From contig NC_018946.1 of assembly GCF_000304475.1 (NCBI RefSeq), positions 248,001 to 312,000 on the forward strand: a DNA stretch of 64,000 nucleotides, written 5' to 3'. The notes under the pieces are model-generated. The model saw only the letters and a list, made by a program, of their open reading frames with translations. It made no database searches and had not been told where the DNA came from. This stretch comes from Kazachstania africana CBS 2517. Taxonomy: Eukaryota > Ascomycota > Saccharomycetes > Saccharomycetales > Saccharomycetaceae. Both the position numbers and the translations under genes were made by a program. Shown piece by piece: positions 48,741 to 57,620 of this stretch (its first letter is position 1; the number at the start of each line of letters is the position of its first letter).

Positions 48741-48887
48741 ACTACCTCCTCCGCCTTTTCAATCAATGAGGAAATGGCCAATATTCGTAAATTAGCTGAG
48801 AGAAGAATAAGACAGTAAATAGATACCAGGACGCTAGTGGAGAAAGAGAGCAGTAATCATCGAGAGAGAGGTATTACACAGAAAGGG

Positions 48888-48894
48888 TTACCCG
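48888..48894. promoter_or_regulatory. Candidate Reb1 site (TTACCCG)
   Basis: Exact core match in a region without an intact gene, 148 bp upstream of the broken minus-strand frame that starts at 48740. Confidence 0.4.
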
Positions 48895-49455
48895 CCAAAT
48901 ATTCCTACATTCAGTCAGGGTTAAATGTTGAGATAACGAAGACAACCAAGAAATAGTTTAGAGAAACTCTTATGGAAACGCTATTGAACAAGTAACGCTG
49001 ATCCTCCCAATTTTACTGTTTTTAGCAGTTTCTTTGGGAATTTGGACGGTGGGGACGATAGTAATTAAGCTCGCGGTGGAACAGTTGAGTTTAACAGACC
49101 GGGAGTTTGTCGCATCATTTTAAGGATAGCCCTCGATTAGTTATTCAACTGTTTTTCGCCCATTGGAAAATCTTTCTTTTACTTCCTCCACATTTGTCCC
49201 GACTGGTTCTTATACAGATGTGTGTCTAATTCGGGTTCATACCTTTTTGCATTCCACGTCATTGTATTCATTTCGGTAAAAATAGCACATTTTCGAAAAC
49301 ATATACCCCACTCAAAGTTTTACGCTCTAGAATCAACCTTGTCAAAAAAAGAATCAAGAACGACAGTCGGGCTCGAGGTCCTGTTCAAGAATTGTACATT
49401 TTTCCTTTTCAAAAGACGCACATGAACCTAATAGTATAAACCATCGTAAACTTAC

Positions 49456-49471
49456 TCCTACGCTCGTAGGA
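49456..49471. repeat. 16-bp palindrome TCCTACG-CT-CGTAGGA
   Basis: Two 7-bp arms are perfectly inverted around CT, about 460 bp upstream of the BMT start. It could be a dimeric-factor site. Confidence 0.5.
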
Positions 49472-49930
49472 ATATATCCTAACATGGTTTTTCTCGAGAC
49501 TTTTCACTGTTTTCCTTTTTAGACAAAGGCACAAGTCATTTCAGGCACATCTGAAATTAACTGACAACCAAAAAAAAAAAAATAGAATTCTGGTAAATCT
49601 TATTCTCCCAGGGTTTATTCCTAAAGTTAGAAGGAAATACATCTAGTACTACTACTCTCAAGGTGCTATTCACTGCCTAAAAAAGTTAAGTGACGTAGCA
49701 ACAAGCCTTGTCAGAACTAATGATAACTCAAAAAGATGTTTAAGCACATGTGCACTTGTCTTCTTCTCTTCCTAAAAAATAGATGACGCTACAAAAAAAT
49801 GTACCGTTTAAGCACTTATATATACTGACAATGCTCAGTAAAAACAATTATCTTCTAAGTTTTCCATTTTATTCTTATTTCAGCTATCAAACTAACCTTT
49901 CCAGTTGTTATTTGCGGCCAGCATCCATTA

Positions 49931-51943
49931 ATGTCCGAAGACGATACTTTTTCCTATGAGCTTTCTTCAGATGACGGGCATTCTGAACATTTGCTAACTG
50001 ACCCTAGAAAGATTATTGAATTTGCACCTTCACCACTTATATATGGAAAATTCAGAATTATCTGTCAAAAGTGTAAATTCTTCGTGACAAGAAAATTAAA
50101 GTGTAAATCAATTAAAAATAATTTAAACAAAGTATTGTTGGTTTGCATCTTCTTTTTAGTTCTTTTCACCCATAAAAATAATATTAAATCTTATTATTAT
50201 ACACATACGGCACTGAAGACAGTACCCAATGAGAAAGACTTACTGAAAATTGATATTGCAAATCAGCTACATATTAAAGATCTGTCGAAATCTCCAATTA
50301 TACCCAATATTTTTCAGTATAATTTTACAGAGGTTAATGTCACTGGTTTCGTTTCCAATTTGCAATCCAAGAAAAAGTTAGAAAATGAAGCACATTCAAA
50401 TGGTACTGCACCCGAAGCTTCATATCATAAAGACCACCATTCTTCAGTCACTTGTGATGACCTTCAATATAATAATATCATAGAAATATCTACATGGAAT
50501 ACTTTGTTACCAGATGATTTGGTCACAATAAGAAGAGAACTTACTCACGGTGGAACTACACTGAGCAAGGAACTTCAAGACCATAATGAAGAAAAGATGA
50601 CTGAAGTTGAAATTGTTAGCAAAAATTGGTTCCGCTTCGGAGGCGCTGCTGTATGGTTAGAAAGGGAACAATGTTTTGTCGTTTACAGTAGCATAATGTA
50701 CCAACCAAGCGGTATGAAAGGAATACCCAAAATATCTGTAATCGGAGCACAAGCCTTTGATAAAGATTGGAATGAACTAAAAGGTAAACGCATACCATTC
50801 CATGATATATCAATTCCAAAGGATGTAACAAAGGAATTATCTCATTTAGAAAAGAAGCTAAGTTATTCAAATTGTGATAATTTGAAAAATTCTGGTATAA
50901 ACTTCTATGATGATTGTATTGCCCAAATGACAAAGGAAAAATTAAAATTGCAGCAAACATATGAAGAACTACTGTCAAGATATTATATGACGTACCCGTC
51001 TATACTTAATATACCATTTGACATTGGTAGCGGACGTGGCAAAGGAGCCGAAGATCCTCACGTTATCTTGAAACAAAATGGCAAATATGAAGAACCCATC
51101 GTCATTTTCAATATGTACAACAATACAGAAGGTAATAGAAGAGTCTATGCATTCCATCCGCATAGAAGAATTGATCCAATAGTGAAATTCTTCATTGAAG
51201 ATATTAAATTAAGTGCTAAAGAAAAAAATTGGACACCATTCTTCCCATACCGTGACGAAAGTGAGATTAGTGTTTTTTCTAGAGGTTTTATCTATTTTAT
51301 CTATGCATATGCGCCATTAAAAATTGTAAAATGTTCATTAAATGACGGTATATGTGAAGTGGTATTTGAAGACTTAAATAAATTCGAGCATGCTGAGATG
51401 AGAGGTGCCACCCAGTTTGTTAAATTACCTACAGATATTCCTCAAGTGGAAGGTAAGCAAATGTGGATCGGCTTCCCTAAAACTCACTTATCTGACTGTG
51501 GTTGCGGAGTGTCTTATTATAGGCCAATGCTAAGTCTATTAACTGAGACTAACGGATCTTATCATCTAGAATTAATGGTCCCAACTATGGATTTTAATAG
51601 AGATGTTCTATCTTGGGATTTGAAAGGAACTTATTGCGGGGGCACCAATATAATGAGTCCAAATTCGATAGCTTATTGGGAAGTTGTTGATCAAGATGCA
51701 GCAAATGGAAAATTTGAGGATTATTTAGGCTTTACTTTCAGTGAAGCTGATGAAACTACTAGAGTGGTTGTTTTGAGAAACATTTTGAATTATATTTTGG
51801 ACATTTATGACGAAAAGAAAATAAGTAATCAATTTGAGATTGGTAAAGAGTCTGATACTATTATTGGAAGCGCATTACAATGTGTAAAAGATACACAATG
51901 GACTAACTGTGCCAAATATGGTAAGACCCACAAAAAAGACTGA
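49931..51943 (+). CDS. Beta-1,2-mannosyltransferase (BMT family, type II Golgi protein)
   Basis: The protein is 670 aa. A basic cytosolic tail of about 65 residues precedes one signal anchor (LLVCIFFLVLFTH, about 66-82); the rest is luminal. The catalytic region has the family hallmarks NWFRFGGAAVWLE, the glycine-rich GSGRGKGAEDPHVIL near residue 360, VYAFHPHRRIDP, MRGATQF and GFPKTHLSDCGCG. Members in Candida albicans, C. glabrata and Komagataella add beta-1,2-mannose to cell-wall mannan or phospholipomannan; acceptor and step cannot be read from the sequence. S. cerevisiae has no member. It stands alone in a synteny gap where S. cerevisiae has KRE2, with LTR remnants on both sides. Base composition and codons look like those of the neighbours. 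Confidence 0.88.
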   Translation: MSEDDTFSYELSSDDGHSEHLLTDPRKIIEFAPSPLIYGKFRIICQKCKFFVTRKLKCKSIKNNLNKVLLVCIFFLVLFTHKNNIKSYYYTHTALKTVPNEKDLLKIDIANQLHIKDLSKSPIIPNIFQYNFTEVNVTGFVSNLQSKKKLENEAHSNGTAPEASYHKDHHSSVTCDDLQYNNIIEISTWNTLLPDDLVTIRRELTHGGTTLSKELQDHNEEKMTEVEIVSKNWFRFGGAAVWLEREQCFVVYSSIMYQPSGMKGIPKISVIGAQAFDKDWNELKGKRIPFHDISIPKDVTKELSHLEKKLSYSNCDNLKNSGINFYDDCIAQMTKEKLKLQQTYEELLSRYYMTYPSILNIPFDIGSGRGKGAEDPHVILKQNGKYEEPIVIFNMYNNTEGNRRVYAFHPHRRIDPIVKFFIEDIKLSAKEKNWTPFFPYRDESEISVFSRGFIYFIYAYAPLKIVKCSLNDGICEVVFEDLNKFEHAEMRGATQFVKLPTDIPQVEGKQMWIGFPKTHLSDCGCGVSYYRPMLSLLTETNGSYHLELMVPTMDFNRDVLSWDLKGTYCGGTNIMSPNSIAYWEVVDQDAANGKFEDYLGFTFSEADETTRVVVLRNILNYILDIYDEKKISNQFEIGKESDTIIGSALQCVKDTQWTNCAKYGKTHKKD

Positions 51944-52442
51944 CCATGTTAAAAATGTCATCTTTCATGTTCGGATACTGTAACCATTAACTTTTCTTTT
52001 CAGAGTGACCGATAAAGGGAGCTTTCTATGCCCATTATTTTTGTAAAATAAATGAACTATAAAAAGCGTGTCTCTTTCTGGTTCACAATTCCAATGGACT
52101 ATATATTTTTTTTTAATTATCGCATCGAATATATTTAATAAAGTACAATTTTAATCACATTTGCTGAAATCGACAAGAAGGTGAATTGAATCTATTATAT
52201 CCACCTGGCGCTAAACGAAATTTCGGGATCTTTTTTCCTTCTTTTTAATCATATTTCAGGAAAATGTAGGACTTTTCTCAATGGTCATTTATAAGTAATA
52301 CAATGGTTGACAGCAAGTGTCTAGAATGTTTCTCTATTCTAGGGCCGGTCGAAGATTTGAAACGCTCGTTTTTTATTGGTAGCGCCAGTTTCTCTTCTGT
52401 TTTACAAAACCTTCGAGATCGCTCACGTAAAGAAAGCAAACA

Positions 52443-52457
52443 CCCCCCCCCCCCCCC
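52443..52457. repeat. Poly-C tract of 15 bases
   Basis: Fifteen uninterrupted C, followed by GCC. G/C homopolymers of this length are rare in this AT-rich DNA; poly-A/T runs are common. Confidence 0.9.
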
Positions 52458-52682
52458 GCCCTCTTAGCTTCTACGGTACATTCTTCGAACTGACTTAGCT
52501 CACGTGTGAGATATGAAATGCCAAGTTTATAATGCCAGTTTAGCCTTTTTTGGCAAAGTCTCCAAAGGCTTCCGCGTTCCTTTTTTTGTCCACATATGTA
52601 TTTGTTACCACAGTATACAGAGAGGCTCCTAACCAAAAGACAACAGTTTATCCGACATGATAAATTATTATAAGTCAAAATG

Positions 52683-52905
52683 TGCTGGAAAAAGTAGAAG
52701 TACTCAGGTGGACACTGAAGTTTGATCAAATTTGTCTCCTTGTGCAATGTTATTGTCATAATTTATTTTATATATCACCAGTGCATTATTTGGGAATACA
52801 TCCTGATTAATAAGAATTAAGTTATTTAATGGACTAATATATGACCTTATGCACAGTGATAACGGCTTTCTTCACGTGGAACGAGCTCTAATCTTCCTTT
52901 ACGTC
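52683..52905 (+). mobile_element. 5'-truncated LTR copy of the same family
   Basis: About 223 bp align with 16235-16459: ACTCAGGTGGACACTGAAG, CCAGTGCATTATTTGG, CTGATTAATAAGAATTA and the end AATCTTCCTTTACGTC. The last base of the CA end is changed and I see no target duplication. A few matching bases precede 52683, so the 5' half has decayed rather than ended sharply. Confidence 0.75.
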
Positions 52906-53085
52906 TATTGGAGCCTTAGATAGGGAGTCTCAATATATGCAATGAAAGCTCCATTGCATATTAGGACGTTTCAATGGAAAATTGTTAATCGCTATAGACA
53001 CATGCAAGTTATTCTTACTGCAATATAGGTAGTGGAAGTGAGCTGTACTTGTTCGCTGACTAGTTAGCCGCCTCTTCTTCTAATA

Positions 53086-53455
53086 ATGAATAAGCTAAAT
53101 CAAACGTTAAATGATATAAAAATTACTGACCGTAGTAACCGTAACTGGCATTGTACGATAGTACCGACGAAGATGTGGTGCTAATAATACGATGTAACAT
53201 ATGATGTTTTTGAAAAGCCCATCGCCTAGATTACTGGAACGTACTGATTTCCTTATTAACGCTGCTCAGCTAATATTATTGTCGGCGGATGTTAATCTTG
53301 GCATTGCTAGTAAGCTCAGGTTGCGATTCACAAGATACTACAGTTGGGGTGACTATTCAATAGATAGCATGAATAAATTGAAAAATAAACATTTCAGTCA
53401 TGCCACGTCAAGGTATAATGTCCTTGCAGCTTGGATCGAAATGATGGGAATATAA
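53086..53455 (+). other. Two adjacent short open frames of unknown origin
   Basis: A 32-codon frame (53086-53184, MNKLNQTLNDIK) is followed by an 84-codon frame (53201-53455) with protein-like content (TDFLINAAQLILLSADVN; HATSRYNVLAAWIEMM). They may be relics of one gene. I recognise no family and cannot exclude chance. Confidence 0.2.
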
Positions 53456-53718
53456 AGCCAACAGTTTAATCTACCTCTACATATAATTGTGAAAATGACG
53501 ATCTTAGTTTCTGCTTTCTCCAGCATTAATAGTGTTGACGTATAGTCCTGAAAATCTAGCAAAACTGACAGCACGTTCGAGCATTTCTGAGGCTCGTCTT
53601 GAAAAACATACCTACTTCTGACTGTCTGTTTTGAATCTTACCTGAATGAACTTAAGGACAGAGCCACTATCTTTAAGCCGCATTGCTTCATAGCCGACCC
53701 AAATTCTAAAAAAATGGT

Positions 53719-53940
53719 CTAAAAACTTAGATAAAAGCCCAAGCTTATCTTGTTGCTTGATGCCATACCTTGTATACCTTTGCTTATACCTTTTTGCATT
53801 TTAGCAAGTATATATAGAACAACTTCGGTATTTTCGAAGTGCGTCCCCGTAAATGGTGCACAGAACACTACGCCACACTCGCTAGCATCCATTGAAAAGA
53901 AGCTTTTCCTTCCAATTACTGCACTATCAGGCCATTTCAT
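53719..53940 (-). other. Short unexplained open frame
   Basis: 73 codons from an ATG at 53940, with segments such as FFSMDASECGVVFCAPFTG. A plus-strand frame overlaps it almost completely, so at most one is real. No relative is recognised. Confidence 0.15.
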
Positions 53941-54039
53941 CCACTATTTAGCTGCTTTTTAATCACTCAAAGTGTTGTTTTCCAGGAGGATTCTCATTTG
54001 TGATGTTTGTTCGATGCCTTAAGGCTTGCTTGACGTTGT

Positions 54040-54048
54040 GACACAAAA
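54040..54048 (+). promoter_or_regulatory. Middle sporulation element (Ndt80 site) of YSW1
   Basis: GACACAAAA is an exact match to the consensus GNCRCAAAW, 125 bp upstream of the YSW1 ATG and on the sense strand. YSW1 is a middle sporulation gene in S. cerevisiae. Confidence 0.6.
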
Positions 54049-54172
54049 TATGTTAAATAAAAAAATATAAATGATAATAGAAGTTTCAATCTTAGAAGAG
54101 AAACAAAAAGTCATTTCATATCACTTTATTTACTGTATGCAAGCCAAGCCTATCGTATAACAGACACTAGCA

Positions 54173-56083
54173 ATGGGGACAGAGTTATCAGATATTTTTA
54201 ACTTGAACGAGCTTCATAATGATGAGTCAATCATGCAGGAATCCTTGAATAACACGAACCTAAAGATGGCTGCTAACGTGAATAGGGCAAAATCCATAAG
54301 AGGAAAGCTTTCGCAATTGCTACATAAAGATAGAGAAAACGATGAGTCTGCGTCTCCGACACGATCAAGGAGAAGTTGGTCATTGAAGAATCGAGTATTT
54401 AGTGAACTTAATGAAAACAGTTTGAATAGAAATAACAATATAATTGATAAAGCTAAAAAGGATAGTTCTCAAACTAAGTTGGAAATTGATCATTGGGATA
54501 GTGACGAATTCAATAAGAATGCGTCCAGATCATTTTTGAAAGGCTTTCATTTTTTGCATCGTCACGTATCATCAGATTCTGTCGGTGATAATGACTGTGT
54601 CTACTCTACACCAAAGAACTATTTCAGTGAAATGAAAGATAAGTTACATGGTTTGATTCCAAAACAGAAAGTTCAAGACACAGATGCTGTTGATGAGAAT
54701 GGGTGTGATGATAATGCAGGATGGAATCCTGAGTTGTTCGATACAGAAAAAAACAAAGCAACTTTAAAAGGTGAATTGGAGCAACCGCCAGATTCTGAAG
54801 AAGGGACAACTTTTGAGCTTGCTTCATCAGATAGTTACACTGAGAAACAGAAAATTGAAAGTACTATTCCACCAGCAACACCACCTGGGAACGAATATAT
54901 TGACAGTGAAAGAAATCCATATAAATTCGTGTTTGATACACCAAATAAATTTTCATATGATGACAGTCAAGGGCTAGAGCCAAGGGCTCTCAATAATTTC
55001 AATGCCCTATGGTCACTTCTTGTAACAGACCCTGAGAGAGACCAAAAATTAGAGGATGGCATCATGATCACCAAAATGAGTGAAATATTACTATTCATGG
55101 CACGCAGAAAACAGAATATTTTCGACGCTGATGTTACTGACTATAAAGAAAAACTTTTGGAATTGCAAGAAGAGCTAGATGCACAGAAACAATCGAATGA
55201 CATGTTAGTAAAAAAAGTCGATTCACTTATCGAAGAGAGCAGATTCAAGGGGGATTATGAGAACCTTAAGGAACAGTATAATACTTTAGAAATTGAAAAA
55301 AAGACATTAGAGGAAAGGATTAAGTCAATGCAAAGAAAATTGGATGATTTGCTCGAGTTAACTATCCAACAAAAGACTGTTGAGACTAAGTATCAGAAAT
55401 TACAAGAATTTGAGGAAGAGGCCAACAAGAATTTACATTCAAAATTGAAAATTGCACATGAGAAGTATAAAAACCTCAAGATAAAGGCTAACGCTCAATC
55501 CGAAAATATCTTATACTTAAAGGATGAATTGGCAATATCTAACATTTTCAAAGATGGATCTCTCAATTTTGCTTCAGAATTAATGAGAAAATTCAATGGT
55601 CTAGTGCAAGAGAAAACTTTAATAAAATACAATATTGCTTTAAAGAGACTGATCTCCACAATGTCAATTATTAATAAGAGGTCCATAAATTCCGACTTGA
55701 AGTCAGAACCTCTAGATAGACAAACTTTATCGTCACAAAGCAACGAATTAAGGAGCCAACTGTCGAGCTTCTTTTCAGAAACGGCAAACAGTCTCTTGAT
55801 AAATGAAATTGTCTTGAACTGGTCTCTCAGTATAAGATCTAACGATTTCCTCAAGCATCAGTTAATAGAATTGAGAAGACAGAATTTCAATCAGAGCAGA
55901 AAGATAAAAAAATTGACAAATGAGTTGAAAAAAATAGGGCCAACTAAGCCTCAATATTCAAAACCACAAGAAAGGGGGACCCCATTTGATATTCCAGGAG
56001 AAAACACAGAGATTGATATATCTCATCCGCAGGTTTCTAAAAAGAACAGTAACGACGTTCTCATAACTCCTTTGGATTACTAA
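54173..56083 (+). CDS. YSW1: Spore-specific coiled-coil protein Ysw1
   Basis: The protein is 636 aa. The N-terminal half is Ser/Asn/Asp-rich, with a basic segment (ASPTRSRRSWSLKNRVFSEL) near 65. A long coiled coil spans about residues 315-450 (KLLELQEELDAQKQSNDMLVKK, EEKKTLEERI-like heptads), and a helical C-terminal part follows, with FLKHQLIELRRQNFNQSRKIKKL near 560. Sequence resemblance alone is modest; the name rests on position (YBR148W, directly before ARA1), length and the Ndt80-type site. S. cerevisiae Ysw1 sits at the prospore-membrane leading edge and is distantly related to Spo21. Confidence 0.8.
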   Translation: MGTELSDIFNLNELHNDESIMQESLNNTNLKMAANVNRAKSIRGKLSQLLHKDRENDESASPTRSRRSWSLKNRVFSELNENSLNRNNNIIDKAKKDSSQTKLEIDHWDSDEFNKNASRSFLKGFHFLHRHVSSDSVGDNDCVYSTPKNYFSEMKDKLHGLIPKQKVQDTDAVDENGCDDNAGWNPELFDTEKNKATLKGELEQPPDSEEGTTFELASSDSYTEKQKIESTIPPATPPGNEYIDSERNPYKFVFDTPNKFSYDDSQGLEPRALNNFNALWSLLVTDPERDQKLEDGIMITKMSEILLFMARRKQNIFDADVTDYKEKLLELQEELDAQKQSNDMLVKKVDSLIEESRFKGDYENLKEQYNTLEIEKKTLEERIKSMQRKLDDLLELTIQQKTVETKYQKLQEFEEEANKNLHSKLKIAHEKYKNLKIKANAQSENILYLKDELAISNIFKDGSLNFASELMRKFNGLVQEKTLIKYNIALKRLISTMSIINKRSINSDLKSEPLDRQTLSSQSNELRSQLSSFFSETANSLLINEIVLNWSLSIRSNDFLKHQLIELRRQNFNQSRKIKKLTNELKKIGPTKPQYSKPQERGTPFDIPGENTEIDISHPQVSKKNSNDVLITPLDY

Positions 56084-56388
56084 CCGGAAAGTAATTCCCA
56101 AACCCAACTCTCCGCTTTGTCTAACTTTTTATAGATCTATAACATAGTAGAATTGAATGAAGTATACATATAAGAAGCTTGTTTGTCATCATTACCGACA
56201 CAATGGCAATTTACGGATGGTAAATATCGCTTACATAATTTTTGATTTACGGAAGAAATAAGGAACAGAGATGAAAAGTCGGACCACATTATTAGCAAAA
56301 GATAATAAAAAAAAAGGTATATAATGGTCAGTGATGGCACTTGCTCTGTTTTAGTATCATCATCTCTCTCATTAAATCATTAGTGACA
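56084..56388. other. ARA1 promoter
   Basis: About 300 bp with a TATATAA at 56318-56324, 65 bp before the ARA1 ATG. Nothing else is seen. Confidence 0.5.
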
Positions 56389-57363
56389 ATGTTACATCCA
56401 AAATCTACAGAAATTTACTTTAAGTTAAACAATGGCACCACTATCCCAGCCTTAGGGTTTGGTACCTATGCCCCAAGGGAAAGGATTCCTGAAACTAAAC
56501 AAGCCGTAAAAGCAGCAATCAAAGCCGGTTATAGACATATTGACACTGCGTGGGTCTATGAATCCGAGCCATATGTCGGCGAAGCTATTAAGGAAATGAT
56601 TGAAGAAGGTGAAGTTTCGAGAAGCGACCTCTTTGTCACCACTAAGGTTTGGCCAGTTTATTGGGACAATGTTGAAAAATCATTGAATGAGTCCTTGGAA
56701 GCCCTAGGACTTGATTATGTCGATTTATTACTTCAACACTGGCCTCTTTGTTTCCCTAGAGTTGAAGACGAGAAGAACGGGGTCAATGGGTTAGTCGCAT
56801 ACCCAGAAGATGATGAAGGCAAGCCACTTTTGAACGAGAAAGGAGACTTTTTAGAAACTTATAGACAAATAGAAAAAATATATTTGAATCCAGACGATCA
56901 CAGGGTCAGAGCCATCGGGGTTTCCAATTATGCCATTGAATACCTTGAAGCTTTGTTCAAAGAATGTAAGGTTAAACCCGTTGTGAACCAGGTCGAAATA
57001 CACCCACATTTACCACAGTTGGAATTGAATAAGTTTTGCCATAATCATGGTATACTGTTAACTGCTTATTCACCATTAGGTTCTGATGGTGCTCCAAATT
57101 TGAAAATTCCATTAGTTCATCAATTGGCTGAAAAGTATGATATGTCATTGAACGATATCTTGATCTCCTACCATATTAGAAAAGGTAATACTGTTATTCC
57201 TAGATCATTGAATCCAGTCAGAATCGCAAGTACTATTGAGTTCGCACCATTCACTCAAGAAGAATTGAAACAACTAGATAATGTAGGTATTGAAGAACCT
57301 GCTAGATTTGTAGATGCTGCTTTTGCTCAGCAAATTCCAGGATTTGGTAAATCCAAAAAATAA
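56389..57363 (+). CDS. ARA1: NADP-dependent D-arabinose dehydrogenase / aldo-keto reductase Ara1
   Basis: The protein is 324 aa from the ATG at 56389 ([16 protein letters not shown]), which corresponds to an internal Met of S. cerevisiae Ara1; the frame upstream opens only with TTG. Aldo-keto reductase features: [14 protein letters not shown] with the catalytic Asp and Tyr, the active-site Lys in [16 protein letters not shown] with the catalytic His, and the cofactor segment [10 protein letters not shown]. It oxidises D-arabinose to the lactone used for erythroascorbate and reduces diketones. It follows YSW1 and is convergent with TBS1, as YBR149W. Confidence 0.95.
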   Translation: MLHPKSTEIYFKLNNGTTIPALGFGTYAPRERIPETKQAVKAAIKAGYRHIDTAWVYESEPYVGEAIKEMIEEGEVSRSDLFVTTKVWPVYWDNVEKSLNESLEALGLDYVDLLLQHWPLCFPRVEDEKNGVNGLVAYPEDDEGKPLLNEKGDFLETYRQIEKIYLNPDDHRVRAIGVSNYAIEYLEALFKECKVKPVVNQVEIHPHLPQLELNKFCHNHGILLTAYSPLGSDGAPNLKIPLVHQLAEKYDMSLNDILISYHIRKGNTVIPRSLNPVRIASTIEFAPFTQEELKQLDNVGIEEPARFVDAAFAQQIPGFGKSKK

Positions 57364-57443
57364 GAATATAACTCGTTAAAAATCTATTTCATATATTTCT
57401 TTAAAAACCTATATAATTCATATGACTTGTTTGTTTGAAATGT

Positions 57444-57620
57444 TCAATCTTTCACATTCAGAACTTCAAAGACCCTTAGAAATTTAAAATCTCTATCATA
57501 AAAAAACGGGAGATGGTTAAGGAGAAAATCGTCATCATTATAATTCATAGAATCTGTATCAAGATCGCTTGCATTGTCGGGGTGAAAGATAGAGATATCA
57601 TCATTAACTGAGAAATTCAT
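57444..57620 (-). pseudogene. Out-of-frame acidic C-terminal segment of TBS1
   Basis: A 58-codon frame begins with an ATG that overlaps the TBS1 stop (TGATG). It reads MNFSVNDDISIF, then many Asp/Asn residues, then DDDFLLNHLPFFYDRDFKFL and ends VLNVKD. This acidic-hydrophobic mix is typical of the C-terminal activation region of Zn2Cys6 factors. TBS1 and this frame could be joined by one base change in the AAATT just before the TBS1 stop. It could also be a chance frame, but its composition argues against that. Confidence 0.5.

Larger units (their letters stand above)
47291..49930. other. 2.6-kb gene-poor region between tRNA-Gln and the BMT gene
   Basis: No intact recognisable gene is present. 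It holds an inverted repeat (47480-47511), a nested pair of LTR remnants (47786-47979), a weak LTR-like segment near 48330-48370, a broken minus-strand frame (48394-48740) and a Reb1-type site (48888). From 48900 to 49930 I see only the BMT promoter side, with a short palindrome at 49456-49471. Confidence 0.6.
51944..54172. other. 2.2-kb gene-poor region between BMT and YSW1
   Basis: It holds a 15-bp poly-C tract, a 5'-truncated LTR copy (52683-52905), two short unexplained frames (53086-53455 and 53719-53940) and the YSW1 promoter with a candidate Ndt80 site. No S. cerevisiae gene is recognisable. Confidence 0.6.
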
